From the NCBI GenBank assembly GCA_037953745.1, contig JBAKBP010007428.1:1-64000 (forward strand): a stretch of 64,000 nucleotides of DNA, given 5' to 3'. The translations under genes were made by a program, and so were the position numbers. Origin of the DNA: Lithodes maja. Its lineage: Eukaryota > Arthropoda > Malacostraca > Decapoda > Lithodidae. This document shows positions 43,850 through 53,652 of this stretch, piece after piece. The notes under the pieces were generated by a model. It saw only the letters and a program-made list of their open reading frames with translations. It had not been told where the DNA came from and made no database searches. Every line of letters begins with the position of its first letter. Position 1 is the first letter of the stretch.

Positions 43850-44800
43850 TCATGGAATGTTACCTATTGCTAATATGATTAGGATAAAATGACTAATGTA
43901 GTTTAAATATATATGTATAAACTGTAATTAAGTTCCATAAAGTAACTATAGGGAAATTTGCTGAAAGAAAACGGGTTCAGACTTTTATGGCATACTATAC
44001 TAAATTTCCGACCGACTCCAGAGATACCAAGTACTAACCGAAAATACGTATCTCGACTCTCTACAATAATTCTGAACCACACCCTAGTTCCTCCCCATGG
44101 CTCCTGACCATAGAAGTCGCAGAGATGCTCCGTTATTCAAATATTTAACCTTCCATATTTGTTAGCAAGCAAGCAATGTTTTTTAAATAAATATGAGGAT
44201 AACTAATGGTGCATTTGCTAGTATATGAACCTATGATAAGTGAAACTATGAACAATTGAGGAGTTTATGTTCCAACAGGTATATGTATCGTTTGAGAGAG
44301 AGTTCGTGTTTACCCTTTTGCAATAATATTGTTTGTAAAGGGTAAGGCGATATATTTCCATGTATTAATCTGTTATGGCATGTAGATGCAATACAACCAG
44401 TTCTCCACATTCTTGTGGGGAGCTGCCTTACCCAAGTTTAGGTTATGGCAACTGTCATAAATAATTTATATCATATTGGTCACTCAATGAATCATAAACG
44501 TTTAGAAAATAATTTGACCAAGTGGAAATAATTGGAAAATGTTATATTTTGTGTACGAGTTGTTGTACAACCAAATCATGTCGCCAAACCACATTACTAT
44601 ATCTTGCTAGGTTTGGGTTGGGAAGGAGTTTAGTCCACAAGTCTAAACTTCAACTACAATATTGTTTTCCTTTGAAGGTGGTGTTGAGCCTGGACCACCT
44701 CCAGGGACCATTCTTCCTGCTCTTGTTCGGCAGCGGGGGAGGGGTCCTGCTGTTCATTATGGAGATGCTTGCTGTCCGAGGCTTTGGCATCAAATTGTAA
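37804..44800 (+). CDS. Ionotropic receptor A, complete, seven coding exons, 674 aa
   Basis: A divergent member of the ionotropic receptor family, ligand-gated cation channels derived from glutamate receptors and used in chemosensation, expected in the dendrite membrane. Exons: 37804-38745, 39444-39633, 40084-40265, 40654-40812, 41355-41603, 43093-43272, 44678-44800; phases agree throughout. The start chosen is the second ATG of the open frame (37804), because it matches copy B and gives a signal peptide (MNWQKISLSTVFTLLFILKR). Residues up to about 260 are an extracellular region. S1 follows, with LERMSYVDFT keeping the ligand-binding Arg and spacing typical of iGluRs. Membrane segment 1, pore loop and segment 3 (SYYKTSLTSTLAVP, the SYTANLAAF equivalent) come next, then S2 and M4 (SLDHLQGPFFLLLFGSG). 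Earlier ATG at 37744 lies before a splice acceptor. The natural ligand is unknown. Confidence 0.9.
39444..39633 (+). CDS. IR-A exon 2: S1 lobe
   Basis: 190 bp. GYFVGVVGEAQFGRANFTLD followed by the Arg-containing block and WQKLITPFK, which leads to membrane segment 1. Confidence 0.92.
40084..40265 (+). CDS. IR-A exon 3: membrane segment 1 and pore loop
   Basis: 182 bp. TVWISVLVSVGSGSLLYHII is M1; the pore side is FRLLSSHAFMHILASFLSQS. Six residues shorter than IR-B. Confidence 0.92.
40654..40812 (+). CDS. IR-A exon 4: membrane segment 3
   Basis: 159 bp, phase 0 at both ends. VFLGFWLVYAFLVTSYYKTS then LTSTLAVPYAP, the gating helix region. Confidence 0.92.
41355..41603 (+). CDS. IR-A exon 5: S2 lobe
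   Basis: 249 bp. GAEYTLFSTSEVSLYQEMFR to GGYGLILPK. The YGLILPK end matches the conserved YG(IL)xLPK block of iGluR S2. Confidence 0.92.
42100..42950. repeat. Copy A-specific insertion in intron 5 with degenerate tandem repeats
   Basis: Repeats of about 50 bp with CTTGTTCCTGAAGCAGCCATG and variants, between about 42410 and 42740; absent from copy B. No coding frame. Confidence 0.65.
43093..43272 (+). CDS. IR-A exon 6: end of S2
   Basis: 180 bp. GVPYKRTFDAIITQCVRAGL, then a highly charged stretch (EETRREREEERAKM) that is longer and more charged than IR-C. Confidence 0.92.
43600..43850 (+). repeat. SINE-like repeat S2, copy in IR-A intron 6
   Basis: GCCGGGGGAGTGCTGGAGCG, GTCTCTGGGTCTTCTCCTGG, TTGAGTCGGCTACCCCCAAA, then ATTGGGCCTGAGCATATAGA and a GATA tail. 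Flanks share ATAGTCAT, a possible target duplication. Confidence 0.7.
44678..44800 (+). CDS. IR-A exon 7: M4 and stop
   Basis: 123 bp. VVLSLDHLQGPFFLLLFGSG, GGVLLFIMEMLAVRG, then FGIKL and TAA. Confidence 0.92.
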   Translation: MVLSLDHLQGPFFLLLFGSGGGVLLFIMEMLAVRGFGIKL

Positions 44801-44820
44801 ACTATCCTCTTGCCACTCTT

Positions 44821-44826
44821 AATAAA
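44821..44826 (+). promoter_or_regulatory. Polyadenylation signal of IR-A
   Basis: AATAAA 21 bp after the stop. IR-B has AGTAAA at 59395-59400 instead. Confidence 0.7.
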
Positions 44827-44910
44827 GTATCCCTTATCTTATATACAAGTTTCATTGGATTGTACACTCGCAAACCACAATAAGAATACATCCATTAAAA
44901 TTTGTATCTA

Positions 44911-45785
44911 AGCCAAACCTGACGATTCAATTTCATAATTATTCAAGTGCCAATAATATTATACCGGTTATTTGAGGATGCTTGACTGGGAGTAAGTATT
45001 ATTATGTTCTCTCCACCAACCAACTTTACTCCTAAACTCGATTAATGAAATTAACAAACACATGTGGCAGTCCGGGGATTCGAACCTAGGATACTCACAT
45101 CGAAAATCAACACACTTATTCATTGCACCACGAAGACATATGAACAAAATATAGTTGTTTATACAATATGATTAAGGAACACAACTTTCTTAACATTAAT
45201 CCTCCATTACAGACCCCAATGCACTATCATAAACTAATGCAAGCATATGATCCTCCCGGAATTCGAACTCGGGACACCACACCCAGAACATAAGCATCTA
45301 AGCCATTACACCACCAACACAGTTAACAGACACAGCAAATACAATATACACCATAATGCAACACAAGGAATAGTCGCAAAGTACACAAATATGCAAGTAG
45401 AATATATCTGGGTAGCAAGGGCTGTCTTCATTCCAGTATACGGTTTGGGGTTAGCTATTCCTATGGGTCCATTAATTGTTAAAGTTTGTTTGTGCAGTCT
45501 TGAGTGCTCCTGTTCAAGTACCTGTGTAATTATTGCACGTCAGAACGCAATACATCACGCACTCCGGACCTCTTAATGGAAGATTTAATTCTGATTAGAA
45601 AGGAGTTTAAATCGCCAAACAAAGGGGCTGAACGTCTTAAAATCTCAAAATGTATGGGGCTAAGCATGAGGGAGAAGGGGTCCCAAAAAAAGAACTACCT
45701 GCCCCATAGACAGCACTTCGGGAACCTAGCTTTACCACAATAAATCACAAACACACCAGCCAATCGGAGCCCAAACCTCAGCCAC
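44911..45785. other. Region between duplication copies, first part
   Basis: No gene. tRNA-like fragments with GGGGATTCGAACC (about 45063-45145, minus) and GGAATTCGAACTCGGG (45241-45325, minus), and a family F fragment (about 45590-45700). Confidence 0.55.
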
Positions 45786-45900
45786 GTCACTACGGGGGAG
45801 GTACCGGGGACTTTTTTATATACAGGGGAGGAATGATGTGTGGCACTGCAGACCTTACCTCGCCACCGGGAACATCTCTTACTGCTTCCCTTGTAAGTAA
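45786..45900 (+). repeat. Dispersed repeat R1, copy 4
   Basis: As 15931-16040, including the CTTGTAAGTAA end. Confidence 0.75.
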
Positions 45901-45939
45901 TAGGAGAGAGAGAGAGAGAGAGTTAAGCACCCTCTCGTG

Positions 45940-46043
45940 ACGTCACTAAGTGGGGGGGGGGGGGGTTACCGGAGACTTGTTTATATACAGGGGAGGAGTG
46001 ATGTGTGGCACTGCAGACCTTACCTCGCCACCGGGAACATCTT
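45940..46043 (+). repeat. Dispersed repeat R1, copy 5
   Basis: Adjacent to copy 4, with TGACGTCACTAAG at its left. Followed by an R2 fragment (46085-46150). Confidence 0.75.
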
Positions 46044-46218
46044 TGTATTCCCCTCCGCTGTAGATAAGTCTTGTTCGTGTGTTAGTTAAAATAAGACTTT
46101 AGAGGCTATCAACCCTTCTGGATTATTAAGCCAGCACACTAAGTCAAAAATTCATCCTGATCACCACACCATCATGCAAATTATTTATTTACCAACATGA
46201 TCTCCTCCCGAATCCTAG

Positions 46219-48040
46219 TGTTACGAATTGGCAGGAGAGGTAATAGTCCTTAGAAAACCCGAGTATTAATCCTACAACAGCTCCCTTGTAGCCTCTTACT
46301 CGTAACACCCATCTACTGCAACAGAGTTCTAATCCATTTTTATTAATTTAACTCCAACACCCAAACACCTCCCAAAGAAATAAATGAAAGCAAGCATGTG
46401 ATCAACCGGGATTCGAACCTTCTTGCAGGCTCTCTGAGGACGAAAGGAGCATACAGTCTATGGAGCATACTATCCTCTACAGGAATCAGTAAACCACAAC
46501 TATCACGATAACCCAGTACCGAATGGCAACACTGGGGTGGATCCTTTCTAAACTGAATAAATATAAAGACAAGCTTAGATTTATGTTACGTTAAATGACA
46601 AGTACCGTAATTGCATCTAAAGGACTTTAAATGAATATAAATTACTCTAAAAAATAATAAGTTAATGAATGCAAAATAATGATAATTGAGGGGCTCATTA
46701 ACGATCCAACAATTGAATGCAAAAGAATACATATAAATACATGAAATGCAGTGTTAATTAAGCAATCACAGGAGGCCCATTCACAATATATGCAAGTGAA
46801 GAAAAGTTAGCTTAGGAAGGCATAACAAGGCAATACATAAGAATAAAAACACATTTAGCTTAGCAAGTGCATAACAAAGCAATAAATATATCCCGGAAAA
46901 AAATAGCTTAGGCACTGCAAAGCAAATCAAAGCAGTGCACGATAGCGCTCCTCGAAACTGTCACATTAATTTGCACGTAACCTATATACAAAATTGTATA
47001 AAGTAGAACAGCAAACCAATTGTATTGCGTTAATTATTAGTGCTTAAGATGCTTGGTAGCTCGTGCTGGGCTATAGATAAAATGAGGGATGAATGTATAT
47101 ATTTAAAAGCAATCATAGCCCCTTGGTCGTGACATTTTAATTTACGTTAATTTGCTCAAACTAAATTCGGTTTAATTTCATCTAACAGTAAATTGAATCC
47201 CTTGGCACATAATTTCTCGATAACTAATAGAAAAATATTAAACTAAGTTACTACTGTGTCTGTCATAATAATGCCAAGTTTTCATAACATCATATTTCGG
47301 CAAAAAATCTTGGTAATAGTTGAATAATCATGGCAATTCACCGCCAGATGAAATAAAACAAAGTATAGCGGGAAACATGTTCTCCCTTCCACTTTACAGA
47401 CCAGAGTGAAGCGTAATGCTTGATCTCACCTGACTATGATATCGCCAGACAACCAGGCGCCAATCAAGGAATGTTCGAGATCCTCCCATAAGGCCTCAAT
47501 ACTTCCTATTCTTAAATAAAGTGTCTATGAACTGTACGGCCACATAGGAATAAACTACAATATGTAGAATATTTATATGAGGCATAAAATCACATACTCA
47601 TGGTGTTATTTCACAGGAAATCCTTAAATTAATTTCTGCTTTCGTACACTTAAATTTAGCGCCAGGATTTAACCAATCAGCAAACATGATGACGCAATCC
47701 ACAAGGCGGGAATATAACATGATGACGTGCCAGCCAGAAAACGGGAATCTACAGGATATTGTGTTGTGAACATCACAGCCTTAAATATTTGTGTACAAGA
47801 TATTGTGCGCCTGCAATTTCCATTCTCGTATGCAATATAATCTCATGGAATTCCATAAATAACCGAAGAATATTCACTTGTCCTACTGATAAACATATCA
47901 GTAATAGTTAGATAATAATCAATACTTTAAGCTATAATTAAAAGCTTACAATGAGCGGCAGTATGTCTGTTTTGCGCATATACCTGTAGATACGTAGCTC
48001 CATCTAGTGGTATAAATGCAAAGCAAAGCTCGTTGTAACA
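46219..48040. repeat. Possible solo LTR or other 1.8-kb insertion
   Basis: Bounded by TGTTACGAATTGG and TCGTTGTAACA, and 1822 bp long, like the LTRs elsewhere here. R2 pieces lie on both sides (46085-46150 and about 48041-48215), as if one R2 copy had been split. No matching target duplication was found. No gene inside; a tRNA-like GGGATTCGAACC sits near 46408. Confidence 0.4.
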
Positions 48041-48253
48041 ACTGGAGCCCGTTTTCAAGGACTCCACTCCCCTACTGGCAATGCACTATAGGTTAGGTAG
48101 TTAAGATAAAACTTCAGAGGCGATCAACCCTTCTAGATTATTAAGCCAGCACAAGAATCGCGTCTGGACTGGAGCCCCTTTCCGAGAACGCCAGTCCCTT
48201 CACTCGGGCAATGTACAGTTCTCAGAAAATATCCTTCAAGCCCATCCGAATCT

Positions 48254-48530
48254 GTTAAGGGAGCCCACCTCGCTTGTTTTCTCTTTCTCTCCCTCTCTTT
48301 GGCTTGTATCCATTCGGCCCCATTCAGCCTACTGTTTTAAGATGTTTGCCCCCATCTAGGTGTCAATATTTCCCTGGCGAGCGGTAGCGAGCCAGCATAT
48401 ATATATTTGTTTTGACAGCAAGCTAAATTTGTACATTTTTTAATAGAAAAATTTCTTCGGCGAAGCCGGATTTCTCCATGCAATCCTGGCTCGCTATCGC
48501 TCGCCAGGAAGAAATCGACACTGGGAGGTA
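48254..48530. repeat. Foldback repeat, family F, truncated at the duplication boundary
   Basis: TTAAGGGAGCCCACCTCGC through CGGCGAAGCCGG to GAAATCGACACT, where copy B of the duplication begins. Confidence 0.8.
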
Positions 48531-49053
48531 TATGCTCAACCAATCGCCACCAAAATGGAATCACTTCTTCCTTGGCGCATATCCTAGCTGCCCACCAACT
48601 TTTGTAGACATCGGTTTATAACTTTGCAAGCCGCGTATGCTGGCGGAGGTATGCATTCTACTGATCACCTATATTGAATAACTTCTTCCTTGGCGTATAT
48701 CCGATCTGCTCACCAAATTTCGTGAAAATCGGTTGATAACGTTTGATATATCTCTCAGACAGACAAACGGAGGAAAACACATAACCTCATCCAGAGTGCA
48801 TGCCTCCACCTAGGCTGGCTGTGGATACGATCCAGATCGCCTCCTAAATTGAATCGCTTCTTCCTTGGCGCATATCCTATCTGTCCACCAAATTTCATGA
48901 AAGTTGGTTCAAAACTTCGTGAGATATCTTGTTTACACACAGACAGACAAACGGAGGCGAAAGCATGACCTCCGTCCAACTTAGTTGGGGGAGGTGATAA
49001 CCGTGCTATGCATAACAGATGAACAAAATTTACAACAAAATCTCATCCAAATT

Positions 49054-49145
49054 ATATATTTTTGTAATTAGACCCAGCCAGGGCTCGAGCCCAGCCAGCA
49101 GAGCAGCACTCCTACACCTTAACCAATAGGCCACCGAGGAGGCAA
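49054..49145 (-). repeat. tRNA-derived SINE, only in copy B
   Basis: Minus strand: A box TGGCCTATTGG, TTAAGG, B box GGGCTCGAGCCC, then an AT tail (TCTAATTACAAAAATATATA). Copy A lacks it at the same place. Confidence 0.7.
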
Positions 49146-49174
49146 CCCAAAATCCACCATACAAACGAACGACA

Positions 49175-50350
49175 ATGCAACAATCACGATGCATCACCCG
49201 GAAGCGAGCCACGACTACCGCCAACCGCTTCCAGATCGTGCGGCTTTGGCTGGAGGGAGTCCCGGCAGGGGACATAGCGCAGGAGACGGACACCAGCCTC
49301 TCTACCGTGTACCGCTGGATCCGACGCTGGCAGCAGATGGATGGACCTCTCTTCCCGCGGTCGCACTTCACTACTCCCGCTCTAGGTAATGGGATAAAAA
49401 AATATATCAACACAGAGTCACAACACAGAGTCATAACACAGACATAATCACAACATAACACATAGACATAACATAACACAGACACATACAACATAACACA
49501 GACAAACACAACATAACACATAGATATAAACATAACACAGTCAGTCAGTAGCCAGCCCTTACTCCCAGAAGGGGTAGGAAGGATCAGCAAAAGAATCGAG
49601 AAAGGAAAAAGAAATAACAAGGAGAAGAACGCTTAACAGTTCACCCTCAAAAGGCAAGCACACAAACATTTAGAAGCATCAATCACTCATCAGCCCCCGA
49701 AATTTATGGCTTCACCTCTACAGTAGGTAATGGGAAAAATGGGATAGAGGGAGGGAGGGATTGATTGATAGAGAAATTGTCACCGTGTTGAAATAACTTT
49801 GTAAATATTTACATTATGAATATAAACACCAAATGAGGAGGAGCATTTTATTGACAATGATTCGCAGAAGAAGCTGTCTGTGAAACATTGTCAATAAAGT
49901 GTTCCTCTTCATATGGTGTATATATTAAATTTGCACCGTAACTACAGGTCATATGGCGCCGGACAAACTAACATATAAGCAGAAAAACTAAAGCCTTAAA
50001 AACATCATGGCTAATACTAGACTTTAACGTAAAATCAATGCAATCATTAATAAACCTAACCCTCCACAACACCAGGGGCGCCAGGATCCTGGAGAAGGCC
50101 GTGTGTCCTCGGGAAGTCCTTTCTTCACCACCAGTCCACTAGACCTACGGCAGCGACTACTCAAGAGGTCTACAGCGCCCATCAGGAATTCAACTTTGCC
50201 TACAACTACCTAGGGAGGAGTCTATGTGCCCAAGATCTCAACCACAATTATTATGCTCACTCCTGGCAGACTGCAAACCCTTATTATAATGTCTTGAGGA
50301 ATCATAATATATTTAACCCATTGAGCCCCAGCCGATTTATTATTGATTGA
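49175..50350 (+). CDS. Putative two-exon helix-turn-helix protein, copy B (49175-49385 joined to 50076-50350)
   Basis: Same layout as copy A: MQQSRCITRKRATTTANRFQ, helix-turn-helix IVRLWLEGVPAGDIAQETDT then SLSTVYRWIRRWQ, with one extra Gln codon, donor CTAG/GTAATG. Exon 2 opens after CACCAG and runs in phase through PGAPGSWRRPCVLGKSFLHH, an extra codon (CAAGAG for CAG), and on to TGA at 50348-50350 within the family C MITE. Length about 161 aa. Both copies being open with in-frame indels favours past or present coding. I cannot show transcription, and the second exon may be spurious. Confidence 0.45.
49827..49920. repeat. Hairpin-forming inverted repeat, copy B
   Basis: Equivalent of 35296-35390, with mismatches in both arms. 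Confidence 0.75.
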
Positions 50351-50579
50351 TACCCAGAACCCAGGCAAATTTCGATTTTTTTTTCCTGAAAAGACATATG
50401 GGCCAGTAATGAAGGAATATATGGATAAAAACACTCACCGAGGTCATCTTGGGATCCTTGTTTACTCATATAACGGGTAAATATGGGCGAGAATGCTGTA
50501 GATACGGTATCGTCGCTGGGGCTGAGCGTTACAGAAATAGCCGTCGAACACGTCTCTATGCTGGGGTTGGAGGGGTTAA
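50313..50579. mobile_element. TTAA-flanked MITE, family C (copy B)
   Basis: TTAACCCATTGAGCCCCAGC to CTGGGGTTGGAGGGGTTAA; same insertion as 35782-36037. A family F repeat follows at about 50690-50990. Confidence 0.7.
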
Positions 50580-51769
50580 TATGGCGACGAATGTATATTA
50601 ACATTTGTTTGGAGTATGGCGACTTGCCAGGATCCACACCAAGGCCATCAAAAATCTACCATTTCTACTAAACCCCTTCTGTAACATTTGTGACCCATTA
50701 GTTTGGCAATTTTAACACCTTTAGCTCCATTTTGTTTATCAATTTTAAGACCTATCATGCCATTTAGGTGTCTATTATTTCCTGGCGAGCGAAAGCGAGC
50801 CTGGAATTATAAGAGGAGCCGGCCTTTGGCCGGGACATTTTTCTACCGAAAGATGTACAAATTTATCTTGAGAGTGGTCTAGGGGGTGTTTTCCTAAGTT
50901 TGAGGGAGGTCTAGCAGGACACTTAAAAATATATGAATACATAAGTTAATAGACTAAAAAAACAGCCACTAGCCCCTTAAAACTAATAAGAACAAGTTAT
51001 AAGAGGCCTTATTGTAAAGCCGTCATCTATCTACCTCTATGTATGTAACATATATCATTTGTTTGAAAATTTCGCAAATGAATCCAAAATAGTAGAGAAA
51101 ATGAAGGAGAAGGAATTTCATTACATAGCTATATCCATGCATACAATTTTCAAGATATGTAACAAACAATTACTTATACATATATGTATGTTTTTATAAT
51201 AAATATCCAAAAGAAAAGTAAGCCTATTATAATAAATTATATTACTAACTATTCTGAATATACACTAGATGAATACTAGTGGTTATGTAAAATACAAGTT
51301 TGATGATAGGCAAATACAGCAACATCCGCTGATAGGGAATTTCCATAGGATATGAAATACAGGGAATTTAGATACATTTGTTGTTTGACAGTATCTATTA
51401 AGGGGGGATGGTTCACTTTTTGGTCGATTTTTTCATTTATATATTATTTTTCTAGTTTCCTCCCTAGACCTCCATCAAACTTTATTTTTTTTTTATTAAA
51501 TCCCCCTTCTAGATTAATTTGTACAGGGACTTCAGTGTGATGTTGTTTGTGTCCAGTCGGCAATTTCCCTGAGACTTGCCTAAACGGGTGACTGTTGACT
51601 AACTGTAGGTTTGGGGAACGTGTGGAGTAAAGGGAAGTGTTAGCTGTGTGACGAGTGGTGTGTTGGAGGCTTTGAAGGTAATAAATATAATTAAGTTGGC
51701 GGAATTGCCGATGTAACTCAAGGTTTAAGTATATTTTTAAAAGTGGCAAAGGGGATAGCGTGAATATTA

Positions 51770-52130
51770 GGTTATTTTAAACGACACTATTGCAGCGTTA
51801 TGAGAAACAATTTATTAGGGAAAATAGGCACCAATAGATTCGCCATATTTTTCTCCATATAGTCCGCATGGAGGATTATCGATACCGACAAATTGAAAAA
51901 ATACCCACTTCATAGACAAATGCACCAAAAATCTAAGTCAAAGATGTCAAACAGCGGGGGTGTGGCGTCGGCATCCCCCACCCATAATACTAGGATAGGT
52001 TAGGTAAGGTTGTTAGGTTAGGCTAATGTCCTTTCAAAGGGGTATAGTAAACACTAGGATAGCCTATACCCGGTCAGAGGTAATTCCTGGTGTAGTCTCC
52101 TTGAATGCTACCGAATATAGTTGCTTTCGT
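51770..52130. other. Copy B-specific insertion upstream of IR-B
   Basis: About 360 bp absent from copy A near 37220. Contains GGATAGGTTAGGTAAGGTTG and GTTAGGTTAGG, short TTAGG-like runs. No gene. Confidence 0.5.
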
Positions 52131-52197
52131 TTGTGTTCGGAGGGATCCCGAAACAGGGAACAGCAATACTTAGGGTATCTCTGACATTCAATATTTT

Positions 52198-52407
52198 ATG
52201 GGTTTACCAAGGGAGATAGTCAAGGTGACTAGGGGAGTCTGTATTACTGCAGGGGTGGAGAAAGGCAAGTTTCTTTTCGTAGATGGACTGCATCTGCTTC
52301 GTCTTTTTCCATCTCGCCTCTGGGGCCTAGACACCGGACTGGCTCGGAGAGCATGCAGAAGAAGTGAGCAGAATACGCCTCCCTTTGTCAAGCAGAAAAC
52401 GGCTTGA
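52198..52407 (+). CDS. Small conserved open frame upstream of IR-B
   Basis: 69 aa: MGLPREIVKVTRGVCITAGV, EKGKFLFVDGLHLLRLFP, SRLWGLDTGLARR. Counterpart of 37305-37466, 16 residues longer because the stop differs. Function unknown. Confidence 0.25.
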   Translation: MGLPREIVKVTRGVCITAGVEKGKFLFVDGLHLLRLFPSRLWGLDTGLARRACRRSEQNTPPFVKQKTA

Positions 52408-52710
52408 CGCCTTAAGTGGAATACAACTTGAGTATGTTAGAGAAATGAACAGAATATGAGCGGAATACGGCTTGACGCCCCAAGCAGATTTCAAGTAAAA
52501 GCATCCAACAACAGTTATACAGATCTTTACAAGGCTAAGGAAGGGAACTTGACATAAAGGTTAAAGAATTATATTTAGGTATCCAATGTATGTATTGAAA
52601 TGATTCAATAGAGTCTTCAAGAAAGATGATGGGAAAAATAATATTCATGTACAGTATATAATTGCCACATATTTTTCTGACAATTTCAGAAAGATTAAAT
52701 CTACCTTAGA

Positions 52711-53652
52711 ATGGACTGGCAAAAGGTTTTCTTATTCACTGTCTTCACTCTCCTGTTCATCCTTAAGCTATCTATGGGAGCTCGTCAGAAACTTACTTGG
52801 GATGCTACTAATGGTATAGACGCATTACAAGAACTATCCGTACTGATGGATCTACTGGACAGGCAATACACTCCTCAATGTCTCAGAGTGGTCGTGGACA
52901 TTCATGACACATATAGGAATGTAAATTCCTCAGGTGTAATAGGAACCAATATATCAACCACACCGTTTTCCAATCCAAATCAGTACATTAGACAAAACCT
53001 AGATGTTAGAACTCAGTCTAAGCCTTCCATGATAATGAGTTTAAATTCACAATCTTTCCAAGATGTTGAATATGTGTTTCATTACCTCAGCATAAACACA
53101 GTAAGAGTGACTCCATTCTCCTGTGTAACCTACATGCTGTCAGAACCTCCCGACTCCCGGCTAATGCCAATTTTTACAGACACCTCCGCCAGTCACAAGT
53201 TCAAGAGATACTTTCTTGTCCATACCAAAACCACTGCTGAAGCTGAACGTTTCCTCCAAGATCAACGTCTACAAAAAGAGGTGAACATAGCAGCACTCCT
53301 TCAAGACGAGTCTCCGAACAAGAGCTACTGGCGTGTATTAATCCGCCAGCTCTTGCACCCTTCAGGCTTCCCGCAAGTCCTCACTGTAAACAGGTGGTCT
53401 AAAGATGCAGGACTCGCCAGTACGGAGAACATATTCCCCGAACAGATGGCCAACTTCTATGGAACCAAACTCCATGGTGTTGGTCTCAGTTTTGTACCAT
53501 TCTCAGACTTCGAAACAGTTGAGGGATCTCGGGTGATAAATCTAAAACCCTGCGTTGATAAATTCCTTGTTGACGTGATTGCCGAGCGACTGAACTTTAC
53601 CTACGAAATCAAGACGCCTCCAGATGGCCTGTACGGCTACCTGCACGATGAT
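52711..53652 (+). CDS. IR-B exon 1
   Basis: 942 bp, same length as IR-A exon 1; ends DGLYGYLHDD before GTAAGT. TTTCAG at about 52690 marks an upstream untranslated exon. Confidence 0.9.

Larger units (their letters stand above)
33860..44910 (+). repeat. Segmental duplication, copy A (about 11 kb)
   Basis: Collinear with 48531-59485: shared repeats TTCTTCCTTGGCGCATATCC, the HTH exon, a hairpin, MITE C, all seven IR exons and their introns. Copy-specific insertions lie at about 36840-37060, 41140-41280 and 42100-42950. Confidence 0.92.

Noticed and set aside
51990..52025. Telomeric TTAGG array
   Set aside because: Only a few imperfect TTAGG-like units; too short to mean a telomere or a clear interstitial telomeric site.
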